Shown one piece after another: positions 53,253 through 61,914 of a stretch of DNA of 64,000 bases. The notes below the pieces were generated by a model. It did not search any database and was not told the origin of the DNA. It saw nothing but the letters and a program-made list of their open reading frames with translations. Within the stretch, counting starts at the first letter, position 1. Each line of letters begins with the position of its first letter. Position numbers and translations under genes: made by a program. Source of the stretch: Mucilaginibacter conchicola (lineage in GTDB: Bacteria; Bacteroidota; Bacteroidia; Sphingobacteriales; Sphingobacteriaceae); assembly GCF_003432115.1 (NCBI RefSeq), contig NZ_QWDC01000001.1, forward strand, positions 1,979,420 through 2,043,419, given 5' to 3'.

Positions 53253-53366
53253 AGTCTAAAGTAGTTAGTCTAAAGTCTTTTTGACTTCGGACTAAGAGCT
53301 TTTGACTTTAGACTTTATATTTCAGTCATGAGACTTCTGACTTTCGACTTCAGACTCAAGACTTAC
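53253..53366. repeat. Long 7-bp periodic repeat array downstream of groEL
   Basis: The left arm has AGTCTAA, AGTAGTT, AGTCTAA, AGTCTTT (from 53253). From 53283 there are twelve consecutive heptamers to 53366, mostly GACTTNN. AGTCTAAAGTC in the left arm is the reverse complement of GACTTTAGACT in the right. Confidence 0.85.
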
Positions 53367-53375
53367 AACAGATTA

Positions 53376-55007
53376 TTACATCATGCCGCCCATGCCGCCA
53401 CCCATTGGTGGAGCACCAGCTTTATCATCTTCAGGCTCGTCTGCTAACACACACTCGGTAGTTAACAACATTGAAGCGATAGAAGCAGCGTTTTCTAATG
53501 CAACACGGCTTACTTTAGTTGGGTCGATAACACCAGCACCGATCAGGTTTTCAAATTTGTCGGTACGTGCGTTGTAACCAAAGTCGGCAGTGCCTTCTTT
53601 AACTTTTTGTACGATGATAGAACCTTCGATACCAGCGTTCTCGCAGATCTGGCGAAGAGGCTCTTCAATAGCACGACGGATGATCTGGATACCAGTGTTC
53701 TCGTCTTCGTTAGCACCTTTAAGATCGGTTAATGAAGCAACCGCACGGATGAAGGCAACGCCACCACCAGCTACAATACCTTCTTCAACCGCAGCGCGGG
53801 TTGCGTGTAAAGCATCGTCAACACGGTCTTTTTTCTCTTTCATCTCAACTTCAGATGCAGCACCGATGTATAATACGGCAACACCACCTGATAGTTTAGC
53901 TAAACGCTCTTGTAATTTTTCTTTATCGTAATCAGATGTAGTAGTTTCTATCTGCGCACGGATCTCGCCTACACGGCCTTTGATCTGCTCAGCATCACCG
54001 GCACCGTTTACGATAGTAGTATTGTCTTTATCGATAGAGATCTTTTCAGCCTGGCCTAACATTGAAAGGTCAGCGCTTTCCAGTTTGTAACCGCGCTCTT
54101 CAGAGATAACGGTACCACCAGTTAACACAGCAATATCTTCTAACATTGCTTTACGACGATCGCCAAAACCTGGTGCTTTAACAGCAGCAACTTTAAGTGA
54201 ACCACGAATCTTGTTAACTACCAATGTAGCTAATGCTTCACCGTCTAAATCTTCAGCAATGATCAAAAGTGGTTTGCCGGTTTGTACTTGTTTTTCCAAT
54301 ATTGGCAACAACTCTTTCATTGAAGAGATCTTTTTATCGTAGATCAAAATGTAAGGGCTATCTAATTCCACTTCCATTTTATCAGAGTTGGTTACAAAGT
54401 ACGGAGAAAGGTAACCACGGTCAAACTGCATACCTTCTACAGTTTTAACTTCAGTTTCGGTACCTTTTGCTTCTTCAACAGTGATAACACCAGAAGTACC
54501 TACTTTTTGCATCGCCTCAGCAATTAACGAACCGATAACCTCGTCGTTGTTAGCTGAGATAGAACCAACTTGTTTAATTTTATTGTTGTCTTCGCCTACA
54601 GTTTGTGATTGCTCTTTTAAGTTAGCAACAACCTGTGCAACAGCTTTATCAATACCGCGTTTCAAATCCATTGGATTTGCACCTGCAGCAACGTTTTTAA
54701 TACCTGCAGTAACAATAGCCTGCGCTAAAACGGTTGCAGTAGTAGTACCATCACCTGCAATATCAGCAGTTTTAGAAGCTACCTCTTTAACCATTTGTGC
54801 ACCCATGTTTTCGATAGGGTCTTTCAGTTCAATTTCTTTTGCTACAGTAACACCGTCTTTAGTAACTGCCGGTGAACCAAATTTTTTGTCGATAATTACG
54901 TGACGACCTTTAGGGCCTAAAGTAACTTTTACGGCGTTAGCCAGGATATCAACACCGCGTTTTAATGTATCGCGGGCTTCAACGTTATATTTAACTTGTT
55001 TTGCCAT
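53376..55007 (-). CDS. groEL: Chaperonin GroEL (60 kDa)
   Basis: A 543-residue chaperonin subunit. Family motifs: the ATP-binding [14 protein letters not shown] and [14 protein letters not shown], the apical hydrophobic segment, [16 protein letters not shown] (the family signature) and a C-terminal GGM tail (GGGMGGMM). It forms the double-ring folding chamber with GroES. It lies 124 bp after groES with an 8-bp repeat in between. No CIRCE element is found upstream of the operon. Confidence 0.98.
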   Translation of the reverse strand: MAKQVKYNVEARDTLKRGVDILANAVKVTLGPKGRHVIIDKKFGSPAVTKDGVTVAKEIELKDPIENMGAQMVKEVASKTADIAGDGTTTATVLAQAIVTAGIKNVAAGANPMDLKRGIDKAVAQVVANLKEQSQTVGEDNNKIKQVGSISANNDEVIGSLIAEAMQKVGTSGVITVEEAKGTETEVKTVEGMQFDRGYLSPYFVTNSDKMEVELDSPYILIYDKKISSMKELLPILEKQVQTGKPLLIIAEDLDGEALATLVVNKIRGSLKVAAVKAPGFGDRRKAMLEDIAVLTGGTVISEERGYKLESADLSMLGQAEKISIDKDNTTIVNGAGDAEQIKGRVGEIRAQIETTTSDYDKEKLQERLAKLSGGVAVLYIGAASEVEMKEKKDRVDDALHATRAAVEEGIVAGGGVAFIRAVASLTDLKGANEDENTGIQIIRRAIEEPLRQICENAGIEGSIIVQKVKEGTADFGYNARTDKFENLIGAGVIDPTKVSRVALENAASIASMLLTTECVLADEPEDDKAGAPPMGGGMGGMM

Positions 55008-55017
55008 GTTTTTAATT

Positions 55018-55130
55018 TCGATTTATTGAATTATCGATTTATTGAATTGATCGTAATTCATTAACATTTAATTTTTTAGTTCAACGAAGTGAAAAATCAA
55101 TAATTCAATCCTTCACTAATTCAATGATTG
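55018..55130. repeat. 8-bp periodic two-armed repeat between groES and groEL
   Basis: The left arm is a 16-bp unit TCGATTTATTGAATTA repeated directly (55018-55033, 55034-55049 with one change), i.e. octamers. The right arm has TTCAATCC, TTCACTAA, TTCAATGA (55104-55127). TTGAATTA and TAATTCAA are complementary, so the arms can pair. Confidence 0.75.
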
Positions 55131-55131
55131 T

Positions 55132-55425
55132 TTACAGAACAACGTAGATATCGCTCTCTCTCATGATAAGATAATCCTTGCCTTCAAATGGGAATTCCTG
55201 ACCGGCAAATTTTCCGTAAAGCACTTTATCGCCAACTTTAACAGTCATTGGGATAAGAGCGCCAGACTGGTCAGAGTAACGGCCCGGGCCTACAGCGATA
55301 ACGGTACCGTACTGAGGTTTCTCTTGCGCTGTCTCCGGGATGTAGATACCTGAAGCGGTTTTGGTTTCAGCGGGAGCAGGCTCAACTAAAATCCTATCTC
55401 CAATAGGTTTTGCATTTAATGACAT
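55132..55425 (-). CDS. groES: Co-chaperonin GroES (10 kDa)
   Basis: A 97-residue co-chaperonin. KPIGDRILVEPAPAETKTASGI at the start, the mobile loop, YGTVIAVGPGRY and VGDKVLYGKFAGQE are standard. It caps the GroEL ring. It is the first gene of the groESL operon. Confidence 0.97.
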   Translation of the reverse strand: MSLNAKPIGDRILVEPAPAETKTASGIYIPETAQEKPQYGTVIAVGPGRYSDQSGALIPMTVKVGDKVLYGKFAGQEFPFEGKDYLIMRESDIYVVL

Positions 55426-55607
55426 ACTAATCTTATTTTGTAATTATATAATTTAAGTTTTTGTGCTTTGCGTTTCACAGCAATTGTGCCAAGCAAGCCG
55501 AGGCGCTAAAATTGGCATAATTTTCTGTTTTATTGTCACTTTTTGTTGTATTTGGTTACAACTGGTTAAAGTGAACTTAAACCCGGGTGTCATCGTGTCA
55601 GTCAGGA

Positions 55608-55781
55608 TAGCTCCTACGGAGCAAAAATTATTTATTTACTTTTCTACAAAGCGGTAGCCTCTACGAGGCATTCTCTGACACTATTCTCACTGAAAGAATT
55701 ACCTTAACCCGATAAATGTCCTGTAAGGACAACCGCTTTGTAGTTGATTACCTATTATCTTCTTTTGCTCCGTAGGAGCTA
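55608..55781. repeat. Foldback element with four 13-bp hairpin modules
   Basis: A 19-bp perfect inverted repeat (55608-55626 with 55763-55781) encloses a 12-bp one (55644-55655 with 55732-55743). Four mini-hairpins lie in it: GCTCCTACGGAGC, GCCTCTACGAGGC, GTCCTGTAAGGAC and GCTCCGTAGGAGC at 55610, 55657, 55718 and 55767. Confidence 0.85.
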
Positions 55782-55826
55782 CCCACCCCTACGTTTACGC
55801 AGGGGATTACACCGGCCTAAAACACA

Positions 55827-55856
55827 AAAGGCTTTGGACGTATCCAAAGCCTTTCG
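55827..55856 (-). terminator. Intrinsic terminator after secG
   Basis: A 12-bp perfect stem (55827-55838 with 55843-55854, AAAGGCTTTGGA), a 4-base loop and a T-rich end on the minus strand. Confidence 0.9.
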
Positions 55857-55878
55857 CTAATATTATTTACCGCTTAAA

Positions 55879-56244
55879 TTATTGAGCAGGTTTTTTAGCT
55901 GGTGCCGGTGCATTATTAGCAGGTGCAGGTACGCTTAATGGCGTAGTAGCAGGCGCTGCAGATGGTTTAGATGCTTTTTTTATCTGCTCCATTAAAGCAG
56001 GGTCTTCTGATTTTTGCGCACCACCTTTAACAGATACGTTGATAACAAGCGATAATACCATAATACCTATTGCAAGTACCCAAGTACCTTTTTCAAGGAA
56101 ATCGCCGGTTTTTTGTACACCCATTAATTGAGATGAACCTGAAAAGTTTGACGCCAAACCGCCGCCTTTAGGGTTTTGAATTAATACGATAAGGCCTAAA
56201 AGCACACATAAAATTATCGTGATGACGATGAATACTAAATACAT
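55879..56244 (-). CDS. secG: Preprotein translocase subunit SecG
   Basis: A 121-residue protein with two membrane helices (~3-22 and ~55-75) and the conserved IQNPKGGGLASNFSGSSQLMG loop between them. A Pro/Ala-rich tail (APAPAKKPAQ) is usual in this phylum. It is the membrane partner of SecYE. It lies 11 bp after the acidic TPR protein, the last of a four-gene run, followed by a terminator. Confidence 0.93.
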   Translation of the reverse strand: MYLVFIVITIILCVLLGLIVLIQNPKGGGLASNFSGSSQLMGVQKTGDFLEKGTWVLAIGIMVLSLVINVSVKGGAQKSEDPALMEQIKKASKPSAAPATTPLSVPAPANNAPAPAKKPAQ

Positions 56245-56255
56245 TTCTTTTTATA

Positions 56256-58118
56256 TCAATTGGTTTTCTTTTCTAACTCTTCAATCCGGGCTGCAAAGTA
56301 CGTACTTTTTTCCGGGAATTTCAATATTAATTTTTTATAAGTAGCTATCGCTTTATGATATAGCATCTGGTCGGCGTAGATGCGGGCCAGGGTTTCGGTC
56401 ACTACCTCGTTGCTGTCTTCAGAGCTGCGTTTTGCCTTATTCTCGTTATCCAATTTATCTGCCGATAATGGCTTTATCTGCGGATCGGCCTGGATAAAGC
56501 GTTCAATTATCACATCTTCTTTCTTCTCCGGGTCAAACTCTAAGCGCTCAGGATCGCTATCGCGCTCTACACCACTAACAGATGTAAGACTGAAGATATT
56601 TTCAAAATATTGCTGTTGCAATTCATCAGCACGTTTAAGGCCGTCAACATTTCCGCCGCCTGCGGTTGTTTGTACACCTCTTTCGGCATAAGGCCTTAGG
56701 TTTTCGGCATGCTCCTTACGGGTTTTATTTAACCACCACAAGAAAGTGTAAGGCATTTTATCATCATCGTAACGCGATACATGGTTCGGGTCGATGGTGT
56801 GGCCACTGGTTGCCTGTTCTGCCTGCGCAGCAGGTTGCACCGGTTCAGGTGTTTTTTCTTCTACAGGGGCAGGTTCTGCTTTCGGCTCTTCGGGCTTAAA
56901 TTTAGGCGCAACGTAGCCACTTGCTTCGCGCAGTTCATCAAGCTTTTTATCAAACGATAAATAATCACCGCCAACAATGCCGCCTAATATTAACTTTTCT
57001 TCTTCGTCTTTTACTTCACGGTAATCCTGTACAGGCTCCGTTGCAGCATCTGCCGGCTGGTGAAACTGTACTGATGGCTGCTGCACCTCTTCATCCTGCT
57101 CAGGCTCAGCTTCCGGTTCGCTAAAGCGGTGCTCGGTAGCAGTATCGGCGTTAGGCTCTTCAGTTACCGGCTTAAAACCAATATCATCAATGCCAACAAT
57201 CTCATCGTAAACCTCGTCCTCAATAGGCTCGGCTGCTTTCGGTTCTTCAGGCTCCGGCGCAACCGGATTTTCACGTTTAGGAAAACGGGATGAGAAACGG
57301 TATTCAGATTCGGCAGGCGCTTGTTTTTCAGTCAAAGATTGCGCTTGTTCAACAGGTGCTTCTGCAACGGGTTGCTCGGTTTCTTTGATTTGCGCTTGCT
57401 GTTGCTCTGCAGGAATTTCTTCAGTAGAGATCTTATTTTCTGCAGGTTGTTCTGCTACCTCTTCCGGTTGAGATTCTGTATGTTCAGCTGCAGACGCTAT
57501 AGCTTCTTGTATTTGTTCTGGTGTACTAAAAACTTGGGGAGCTTCGGCAATCTCATTAAGAGGTTCTTCATCTATCGGTTCGCCAAAACGTTGCTCAGGA
57601 GCTATCTCATCTGTAACTATCTCCCGCGTTTCTTCAGGAATCGGAATCTCGGTTACGTCGTCAGGTTGCTCTTCAATTACGGGTTCGGTAACATGCACTT
57701 CTTCTGCAACTTCTTGCTCTTCGTCAACAAAAGCAACGGTTTCTGGTTCTCGTATCGCCTCATAGGGGTCTACAATAACGGTGTCTTCTACCGGCGCTGC
57801 TTGTTGTTCATGAACCGGTACAACAAATTCATTTTTAGGTACCCAAGTAAGATCTGTAACACTACCGGCCTCAACTGCAGGTAGCCCCTGCGGATCACTG
57901 ATAAGCTTATGCAGTAACCGCGGATCAATATAAGTAGCAGCCTTGCTTGCTGATGGCCCACCTTTTGCACGGGCCGTTAGCACTTGCAAAATGGCGCTTT
58001 GCGGATGATCGCTAACTAAACGCTCTAAACTTTGCAGATAAGATGCGCCCTCATCGGCAGGATTAGCCAACAAGGTCCAGAAAATTTCTTTTTGCCTGTT
58101 ATCGATGTATTGATCCAC
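56256..58118 (-). CDS. Large acidic low-complexity protein with C-terminal TPR
   Basis: A 620-residue protein. The N-terminal ~100 residues are ordered (KEIFWTLLANPADEGASYL). Residues ~105-430 are rich in Glu, Pro, Ala and Val with little predicted structure (VTEPVIEEQPDD type). The C-terminal ~200 residues have a WWLNKTRKEHAENL motif and end in a TPR-like ETLARIYADQMLYHKAIATYKKLI unit. No signal peptide. It could be a cytoplasmic scaffold; function unknown. It sits between lptE and secG (gaps 5 and 11 bp), and this order appears to be a single transcription unit. Confidence 0.8.
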   Translation of the reverse strand: MDQYIDNRQKEIFWTLLANPADEGASYLQSLERLVSDHPQSAILQVLTARAKGGPSASKAATYIDPRLLHKLISDPQGLPAVEAGSVTDLTWVPKNEFVVPVHEQQAAPVEDTVIVDPYEAIREPETVAFVDEEQEVAEEVHVTEPVIEEQPDDVTEIPIPEETREIVTDEIAPEQRFGEPIDEEPLNEIAEAPQVFSTPEQIQEAIASAAEHTESQPEEVAEQPAENKISTEEIPAEQQQAQIKETEQPVAEAPVEQAQSLTEKQAPAESEYRFSSRFPKRENPVAPEPEEPKAAEPIEDEVYDEIVGIDDIGFKPVTEEPNADTATEHRFSEPEAEPEQDEEVQQPSVQFHQPADAATEPVQDYREVKDEEEKLILGGIVGGDYLSFDKKLDELREASGYVAPKFKPEEPKAEPAPVEEKTPEPVQPAAQAEQATSGHTIDPNHVSRYDDDKMPYTFLWWLNKTRKEHAENLRPYAERGVQTTAGGGNVDGLKRADELQQQYFENIFSLTSVSGVERDSDPERLEFDPEKKEDVIIERFIQADPQIKPLSADKLDNENKAKRSSEDSNEVVTETLARIYADQMLYHKAIATYKKLILKFPEKSTYFAARIEELEKKTN

Positions 58119-58123
58119 TTTAA

Positions 58124-58654
58124 TTAATTCCAGTTGGCAAATGCCCTGTTAAAAATATCTTCGGTGAGCTGCTTATTAATATCGGCTATCAATGCCTGCT
58201 CTTGCGAGGCTATATCACCACTATAATTCGCAAAACGCGTAAAAGTTTCATCAAAACTAAGCTTTTTATCGGCATCATAGGTATATTTTACCTGAACGGT
58301 TATTGTTAAACGGCTTGCACCCGCTATTGGGCGCTCACCACCGGTTGTTGCCTGTATTGATATTGGCGCTATAGTGTAGCCTGTTATGGCCCCGCTTAAA
58401 GTAGCATTAGCTTCGCCTCGTACGATGTTTATATTAGTAGTACTACGGATACGGTTCTTTAGCGCCTCGGTAAATTGCTGGCTTAAGGTTGGTACAACCA
58501 GCTGGGCATTATTCTCAAAAAACTCAACATCAATAGTTTTTAGCTCCGGCGGGATAGATGCCCCGCTAAGTGATAATTTATACGCGCATGATGTAAAGAG
58601 CAACACCACCACATACATCCCGGTCAATAACTTTAACAATAGCTGTCTGCTCAT
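58124..58654 (-). CDS. lptE: LptE-like LPS-assembly lipoprotein
   Basis: A 176-residue lipoprotein (LLFTSC, Cys23) of the LptE family in Bacteroidota. IPPELKTIDVEFFENNAQLVVPTLSQQ and SGAITGYTIAPISIQATTGG are the characteristic segments. LptE plugs the LptD barrel that inserts lipopolysaccharide in the outer membrane. It lies 3 bp after the sigma-54 activator and 5 bp before the acidic TPR gene. Confidence 0.85.
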   Translation of the reverse strand: MSRQLLLKLLTGMYVVVLLFTSCAYKLSLSGASIPPELKTIDVEFFENNAQLVVPTLSQQFTEALKNRIRSTTNINIVRGEANATLSGAITGYTIAPISIQATTGGERPIAGASRLTITVQVKYTYDADKKLSFDETFTRFANYSGDIASQEQALIADINKQLTEDIFNRAFANWN

Positions 58655-58657
58655 TAA

Positions 58658-59905
58658 TTATAAATTTAGCTCTTTTATTTTACGGTACAAGGTGCGCTCT
58701 GATATTCCCAGCTCGTTGGCAGCAAGTTTGCGTTTGCCTTTATGTTTTTTTAGCGCCTTACGTATAAGGTCTGATTCTTTTTCAACTAAAGACAACGACT
58801 CCTCTACCTCTTCGGTATGGTGAACAATATCATAATCATTATTGCTGTTGCTGATGTTATTGTTAACGGATGGCTGCAGCGTAAATTGTGGCTCAGGTAC
58901 GCTTGCCTGCGGTAATTCTATATCCCTGTAAAGTTGTGTAATAGCCTGCGAATTATTCTGATATGCCGTGCTAACACCACCATGCTCAATAATATCGGCA
59001 ACCAGCTTTTTAAGCTCTATCATGTCGCGCTTCATATCAAACAATACTTTGTACAGGATATCGCGCTCAGAGAAATCTTCTTTAGGCTGATTGTCCAATC
59101 GCATTGGCAGATTGGTGCGGCCTGTCTCATGCGGAATATAGGTAAGCAGGGTTTGCGCGGTAATCACACGGTCGCGCTCTAACACGGCCAGTTGCTCGGC
59201 CATATTTTTTAATTGGCGCACGTTGCCCGGCCATGAGTAGTTTACCAATACCTGCTGTGCATCATCGTCAAGTTGAATAGGCGGCGTGCGGTACTTATCG
59301 GTAAAATCTGATGTAAACTTACGGAACAACAGGAAGATATCTTCTTTACGCTCGCGCAAAGGCGGTATCTTCAAAGGCACGGTATTTAAACGATAGTAAA
59401 GATCCTCGCGGAATTTACCTGCCTTTACCGCGTCATAAACATCAACGTTAGTTGCGGCAATAACGCGTACGTTGGTTTTCTCTACCTTTGATGAACCTAC
59501 GCGAATATACTGGCCTGATTCCAGTACGCGCAATAAACGCGCCTGTGTACCCAGCGGCATCTCGGCTATCTCATCTAAAAAGATGGTACCGCCGTTCACG
59601 GTTTCAAAATAACCCTTGCGTTCGCCCACGGCTCCGGTGTAAGCACCCTTCTCGTGGCCAAAAAGTTCTGAGTCGATAGTTCCTTCGGGGATAGCGCCAC
59701 AGTTAACCGCAATGAACGGCCCATGCTTGCGTGCACTTATCTGGTGAATGATATGCGAAAAAACCTCTTTACCGCTACCGCTCTCGCCGGTAATTAATAC
59801 CGAGATATCAGTAGGTGCAACCTGGTTTGCAATATTTATAGCCCGGTTAAGCAACGGCGAATTGCCGATGATACCGAAGCGCTGTTTGATCTCTTGAATA
59901 TCCAT
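58658..59905 (-). CDS. Sigma-54 interaction domain transcriptional activator (no receiver domain)
   Basis: A 415-residue AAA+ activator. Walker A GESGSGKE (~41), GAYTGA sigma-54 contact loop (with Tyr instead of the usual Phe), Walker B GGTIFLDEIAEMP, Arg-finger region FREDLYYRLN, and WPGNVRQLKN. A C-terminal Fis-type helix-turn-helix (LAANELGISERTLYRKIKEL) follows. It has no N-terminal receiver or GAF domain, so it may be regulated by binding or by level. It heads the run activator-lptE-TPR-secG and is separated from miaB by the four-helix-bundle gene. Confidence 0.92.
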   Translation of the reverse strand: MDIQEIKQRFGIIGNSPLLNRAINIANQVAPTDISVLITGESGSGKEVFSHIIHQISARKHGPFIAVNCGAIPEGTIDSELFGHEKGAYTGAVGERKGYFETVNGGTIFLDEIAEMPLGTQARLLRVLESGQYIRVGSSKVEKTNVRVIAATNVDVYDAVKAGKFREDLYYRLNTVPLKIPPLRERKEDIFLLFRKFTSDFTDKYRTPPIQLDDDAQQVLVNYSWPGNVRQLKNMAEQLAVLERDRVITAQTLLTYIPHETGRTNLPMRLDNQPKEDFSERDILYKVLFDMKRDMIELKKLVADIIEHGGVSTAYQNNSQAITQLYRDIELPQASVPEPQFTLQPSVNNNISNSNNDYDIVHHTEEVEESLSLVEKESDLIRKALKKHKGKRKLAANELGISERTLYRKIKELNL

Positions 59906-59912
59906 ATTTAAT

Positions 59913-60355
59913 AAGAGTCAAGAATTAAGAGTCGAGAATCAAGATGCTTTCTCATTCTCTAAAATATACTCACGGAATGAAAATATCATTCTTTGAACTT
60001 CAGATAAAAGTTGAAGACATACTTCAAGTTTTTCTTGCGACCCGTAACTTCTGCGTTCGCATATTAGCAATTGCGTCTCGAGTTCAAAAGAAGAAGAGAT
60101 CGAAACTGCTAAAAATTCTGCAAAGTGTTTATTTGTATTCTTACCCGAGCCTTCTGCAATGTTCGACGGCACTGAACAAGAACTTCTGTTAATTTGGTCT
60201 ATTAAATTATATCTTTCGTTAACCGGCAAATCTTTGCAAAAATCAAAAGTCATATCGGTCAAGTCCATCGCTTTCTGCCACACTTTTAGGTTTTTAAAGT
60301 TATGCCTCATCCAATTTCTGTCTTGACTCTTGATTCTTGGCTCTTGCCTCTATTA
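59913..60355. mobile_element. Candidate repeat-bounded element with four-helix-bundle gene
   Basis: The left arm has AAGAGTC, AAGAATT, AAGAGTC, GAGAATC, AAGATGC (59913-59947). The right arm has TCTTGAC, TCTTGAT, TCTTGGC, TCTTGCC, TCTATTA (60321-60355). The arms are reverse complements in type and frame one gene. The left arm overlaps that gene's stop, and the right arm ends in the stop codon of miaB. Confidence 0.6.
59939..60310 (-). CDS. Four-helix-bundle protein (S23/IVP family, TIGR02436)
   Basis: A 123-residue helical protein. FKNLKVWQKAMDLT at the start, NRSSCSVPSNIAEGSGK (the family hallmark SNIAEG) in the middle, and the helix around FELETQLLICERRSY match the 23S rRNA intervening-sequence protein family. 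Related folds include the Avd accessory protein of diversity-generating retroelements. Its role as a free-standing gene is unknown. It is enclosed by opposing heptamer arms and interrupts the sigma-54-to-miaB run. Confidence 0.88.
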   Translation of the reverse strand: MRHNFKNLKVWQKAMDLTDMTFDFCKDLPVNERYNLIDQINRSSCSVPSNIAEGSGKNTNKHFAEFLAVSISSSFELETQLLICERRSYGSQEKLEVCLQLLSEVQRMIFSFREYILENEKAS

Positions 60356-61777
60356 AACAATTCTCCCTATCAACGTAGCCGAGGTACACTTCTCAACCAA
60401 TACGTTAGCGTACTGGCCGGGTTTGTAGCCTTCCTGTACCGGGAATACCACCATGGCATTCTTATCGTTACGGCCGCAATAGTCTTTGTCTGATTTTTTT
60501 GAGAAACCTTCTATCAGCACACGGTCAACCCTGCCCACGTGTTGTTGCAGGCGGTAGTGCGATGATTCGCGCTGTTTTGCCACCACCTGGTTCAAACGTA
60601 CCGCTTTTATCGGCTCCGGTATATCATCCGCATAGCGTTTTGCTGCCAGGGTGCCGGGGCGCTCGCTGTACATAAACATGTAGGCATAATCGTACTGTAC
60701 ATAATCCATCATGCTGAGGGTCTCGTTGTGCTCATCTTCGGTCTCGGTGCAGAAACCGGTAATGATATCTGTAGAGATAGCACAATCGGGGATGATACGG
60801 CGGATAGCATCAACACGTTCCATGTACCACTCGCGGTCGTAAGTACGGTTCATTATTTCCAGTACACGGCTATTACCGCTTTGTACCGGCAGGTGTATAT
60901 AGTTACAGATGTTATCGTATTTAGCGATGGTATGTAACACTTCATCAGTAATATCTTTAGGGTGCGATGTTGAGAAACGTACACGCAGTTCAGGGTTAAC
61001 AAGCGCAACCATCTCCAAAAGGTTGGCGAAGTTTACTACCTCAGTAGCCCCCTCTGCCAACTGGGTTGCACTCCACTTATACGAATCCACGTTCTGGCCC
61101 AGCAAAGTCACCTCGCGGTAACCTTTGTTAAACAGATCCTGGCACTCGGCTACTACAGAGTAAGCATCACGGCTGCGTTCGCGGCCACGGGTAAACGGAA
61201 CCACGCAGAAAGAGCACATATTATCGCAACCGCGCATGATTGATACGAACGCATTTATACCATTGCTGTTCAAACGTACAGGGCTGATATCGGCATAGGT
61301 CTCCTCGCGGCTTAGCAATACGTTAACGGCTTTTTGGCCGCCGTCAACTTTATCTATCAGGTTAGGCAGGTCGCGGTAAGCATCGGGGCCTACTACTACG
61401 TCAACCAGTTTTTCTTCTTCTAAAAACTTCGATTTAAGGCGCTCTGCCATACAACCCAGCACACCTACCACCATACCCGGGTTTTTACCTTTTGCGTAGG
61501 CAAACTCTTTCAGTCGGTTACGTACGCGGGTCTCGGCGTTCTCGCGGATTGAGCAGGTGTTTATGAAAATAACATCGGCATTGTTAAAGTCGCCGGTAGT
61601 TTCAAAACCTTTCTCGGCTAATATGGATGCCACTATCTCGCTGTCAGAAAAATTCATGGCGCAGCCATAGCTTTCAATATAAAGCTTGCGGCCATTATTT
61701 TTCTCACCCGGCTCTATTACTAAAGCCTCTCCCTGCCTGCTCTCATCGTGCGTTTTATCCGGTGTAAGGAATTCCAT
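60353..61777 (-). CDS. miaB: tRNA-2-methylthio-N6-dimethylallyladenosine synthase
   Basis: A 474-residue radical-SAM methylthiotransferase acting on A37 of tRNAs. The N-terminal UPF0004 domain has cysteines in [19 protein letters not shown] and VLGCMAER. The radical-SAM motif is [17 protein letters not shown], and a TRAM domain ends the chain. Start at the ATG 61777; the longer frame to 61813 adds twelve residues without homology. A TATTTTTG box lies 23 bases before this ATG. The stop codon lies in the right arm of the heptamer element. Confidence 0.95.
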   Translation of the reverse strand: MEFLTPDKTHDESRQGEALVIEPGEKNNGRKLYIESYGCAMNFSDSEIVASILAEKGFETTGDFNNADVIFINTCSIRENAETRVRNRLKEFAYAKGKNPGMVVGVLGCMAERLKSKFLEEEKLVDVVVGPDAYRDLPNLIDKVDGGQKAVNVLLSREETYADISPVRLNSNGINAFVSIMRGCDNMCSFCVVPFTRGRERSRDAYSVVAECQDLFNKGYREVTLLGQNVDSYKWSATQLAEGATEVVNFANLLEMVALVNPELRVRFSTSHPKDITDEVLHTIAKYDNICNYIHLPVQSGNSRVLEIMNRTYDREWYMERVDAIRRIIPDCAISTDIITGFCTETEDEHNETLSMMDYVQYDYAYMFMYSERPGTLAAKRYADDIPEPIKAVRLNQVVAKQRESSHYRLQQHVGRVDRVLIEGFSKKSDKDYCGRNDKNAMVVFPVQEGYKPGQYANVLVEKCTSATLIGRIV

Positions 61778-61914
61778 CTTAAATCTTAAAAATTGAGCCG
61801 CAAAAATACACAAAAATTAATTACCAGCGTGACAGTTTGTCAGCGTTTAACAATTTCTGCTTTTTGTTGTTAATGCTTTGGGTTGTACATAAACATATAA
61901 AAGCCACCTATAAC

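Larger units (their letters stand above)
52944..53375. other. Intergenic region after groEL
   Basis: 432 bases between mscS (leftward, starting at 52943) and the groEL stop. It holds the groEL terminator (53206-53237) and the long heptamer array (53253-53366). The 52944-53200 part is AT-rich and shows no ORF, promoter or hairpin I would call. Confidence 0.55.
55426..55878. other. Intergenic region upstream of groES
   Basis: 453 bases between groES (start 55425) and the end of secG. It holds the palindromic-module repeat (55608-55781) and the secG terminator (55827-55854). I see no CIRCE-type inverted repeat and no clear TAnnTTTG box in the ~150 bases next to groES. Confidence 0.5.

Noticed and set aside
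53253..53366. CRISPR array or microsatellite
   Set aside because: The units are 7 bp with no spacers of 25-40 bp and vary at fixed positions, so this is neither a CRISPR array nor a simple microsatellite.
55426..55607. CIRCE heat-shock operator before groES
   Set aside because: No TTAGCACTC/GAGTGCTAA inverted repeat is present. Regulation must use another mechanism.
57321..57884. Long rightward ORF (187 codons) opposite the acidic TPR gene
   Set aside because: It is the complement of Glu/Pro/Ala-rich low-complexity codons, giving a Phe/Leu/Arg-rich protein with no recognisable domain.
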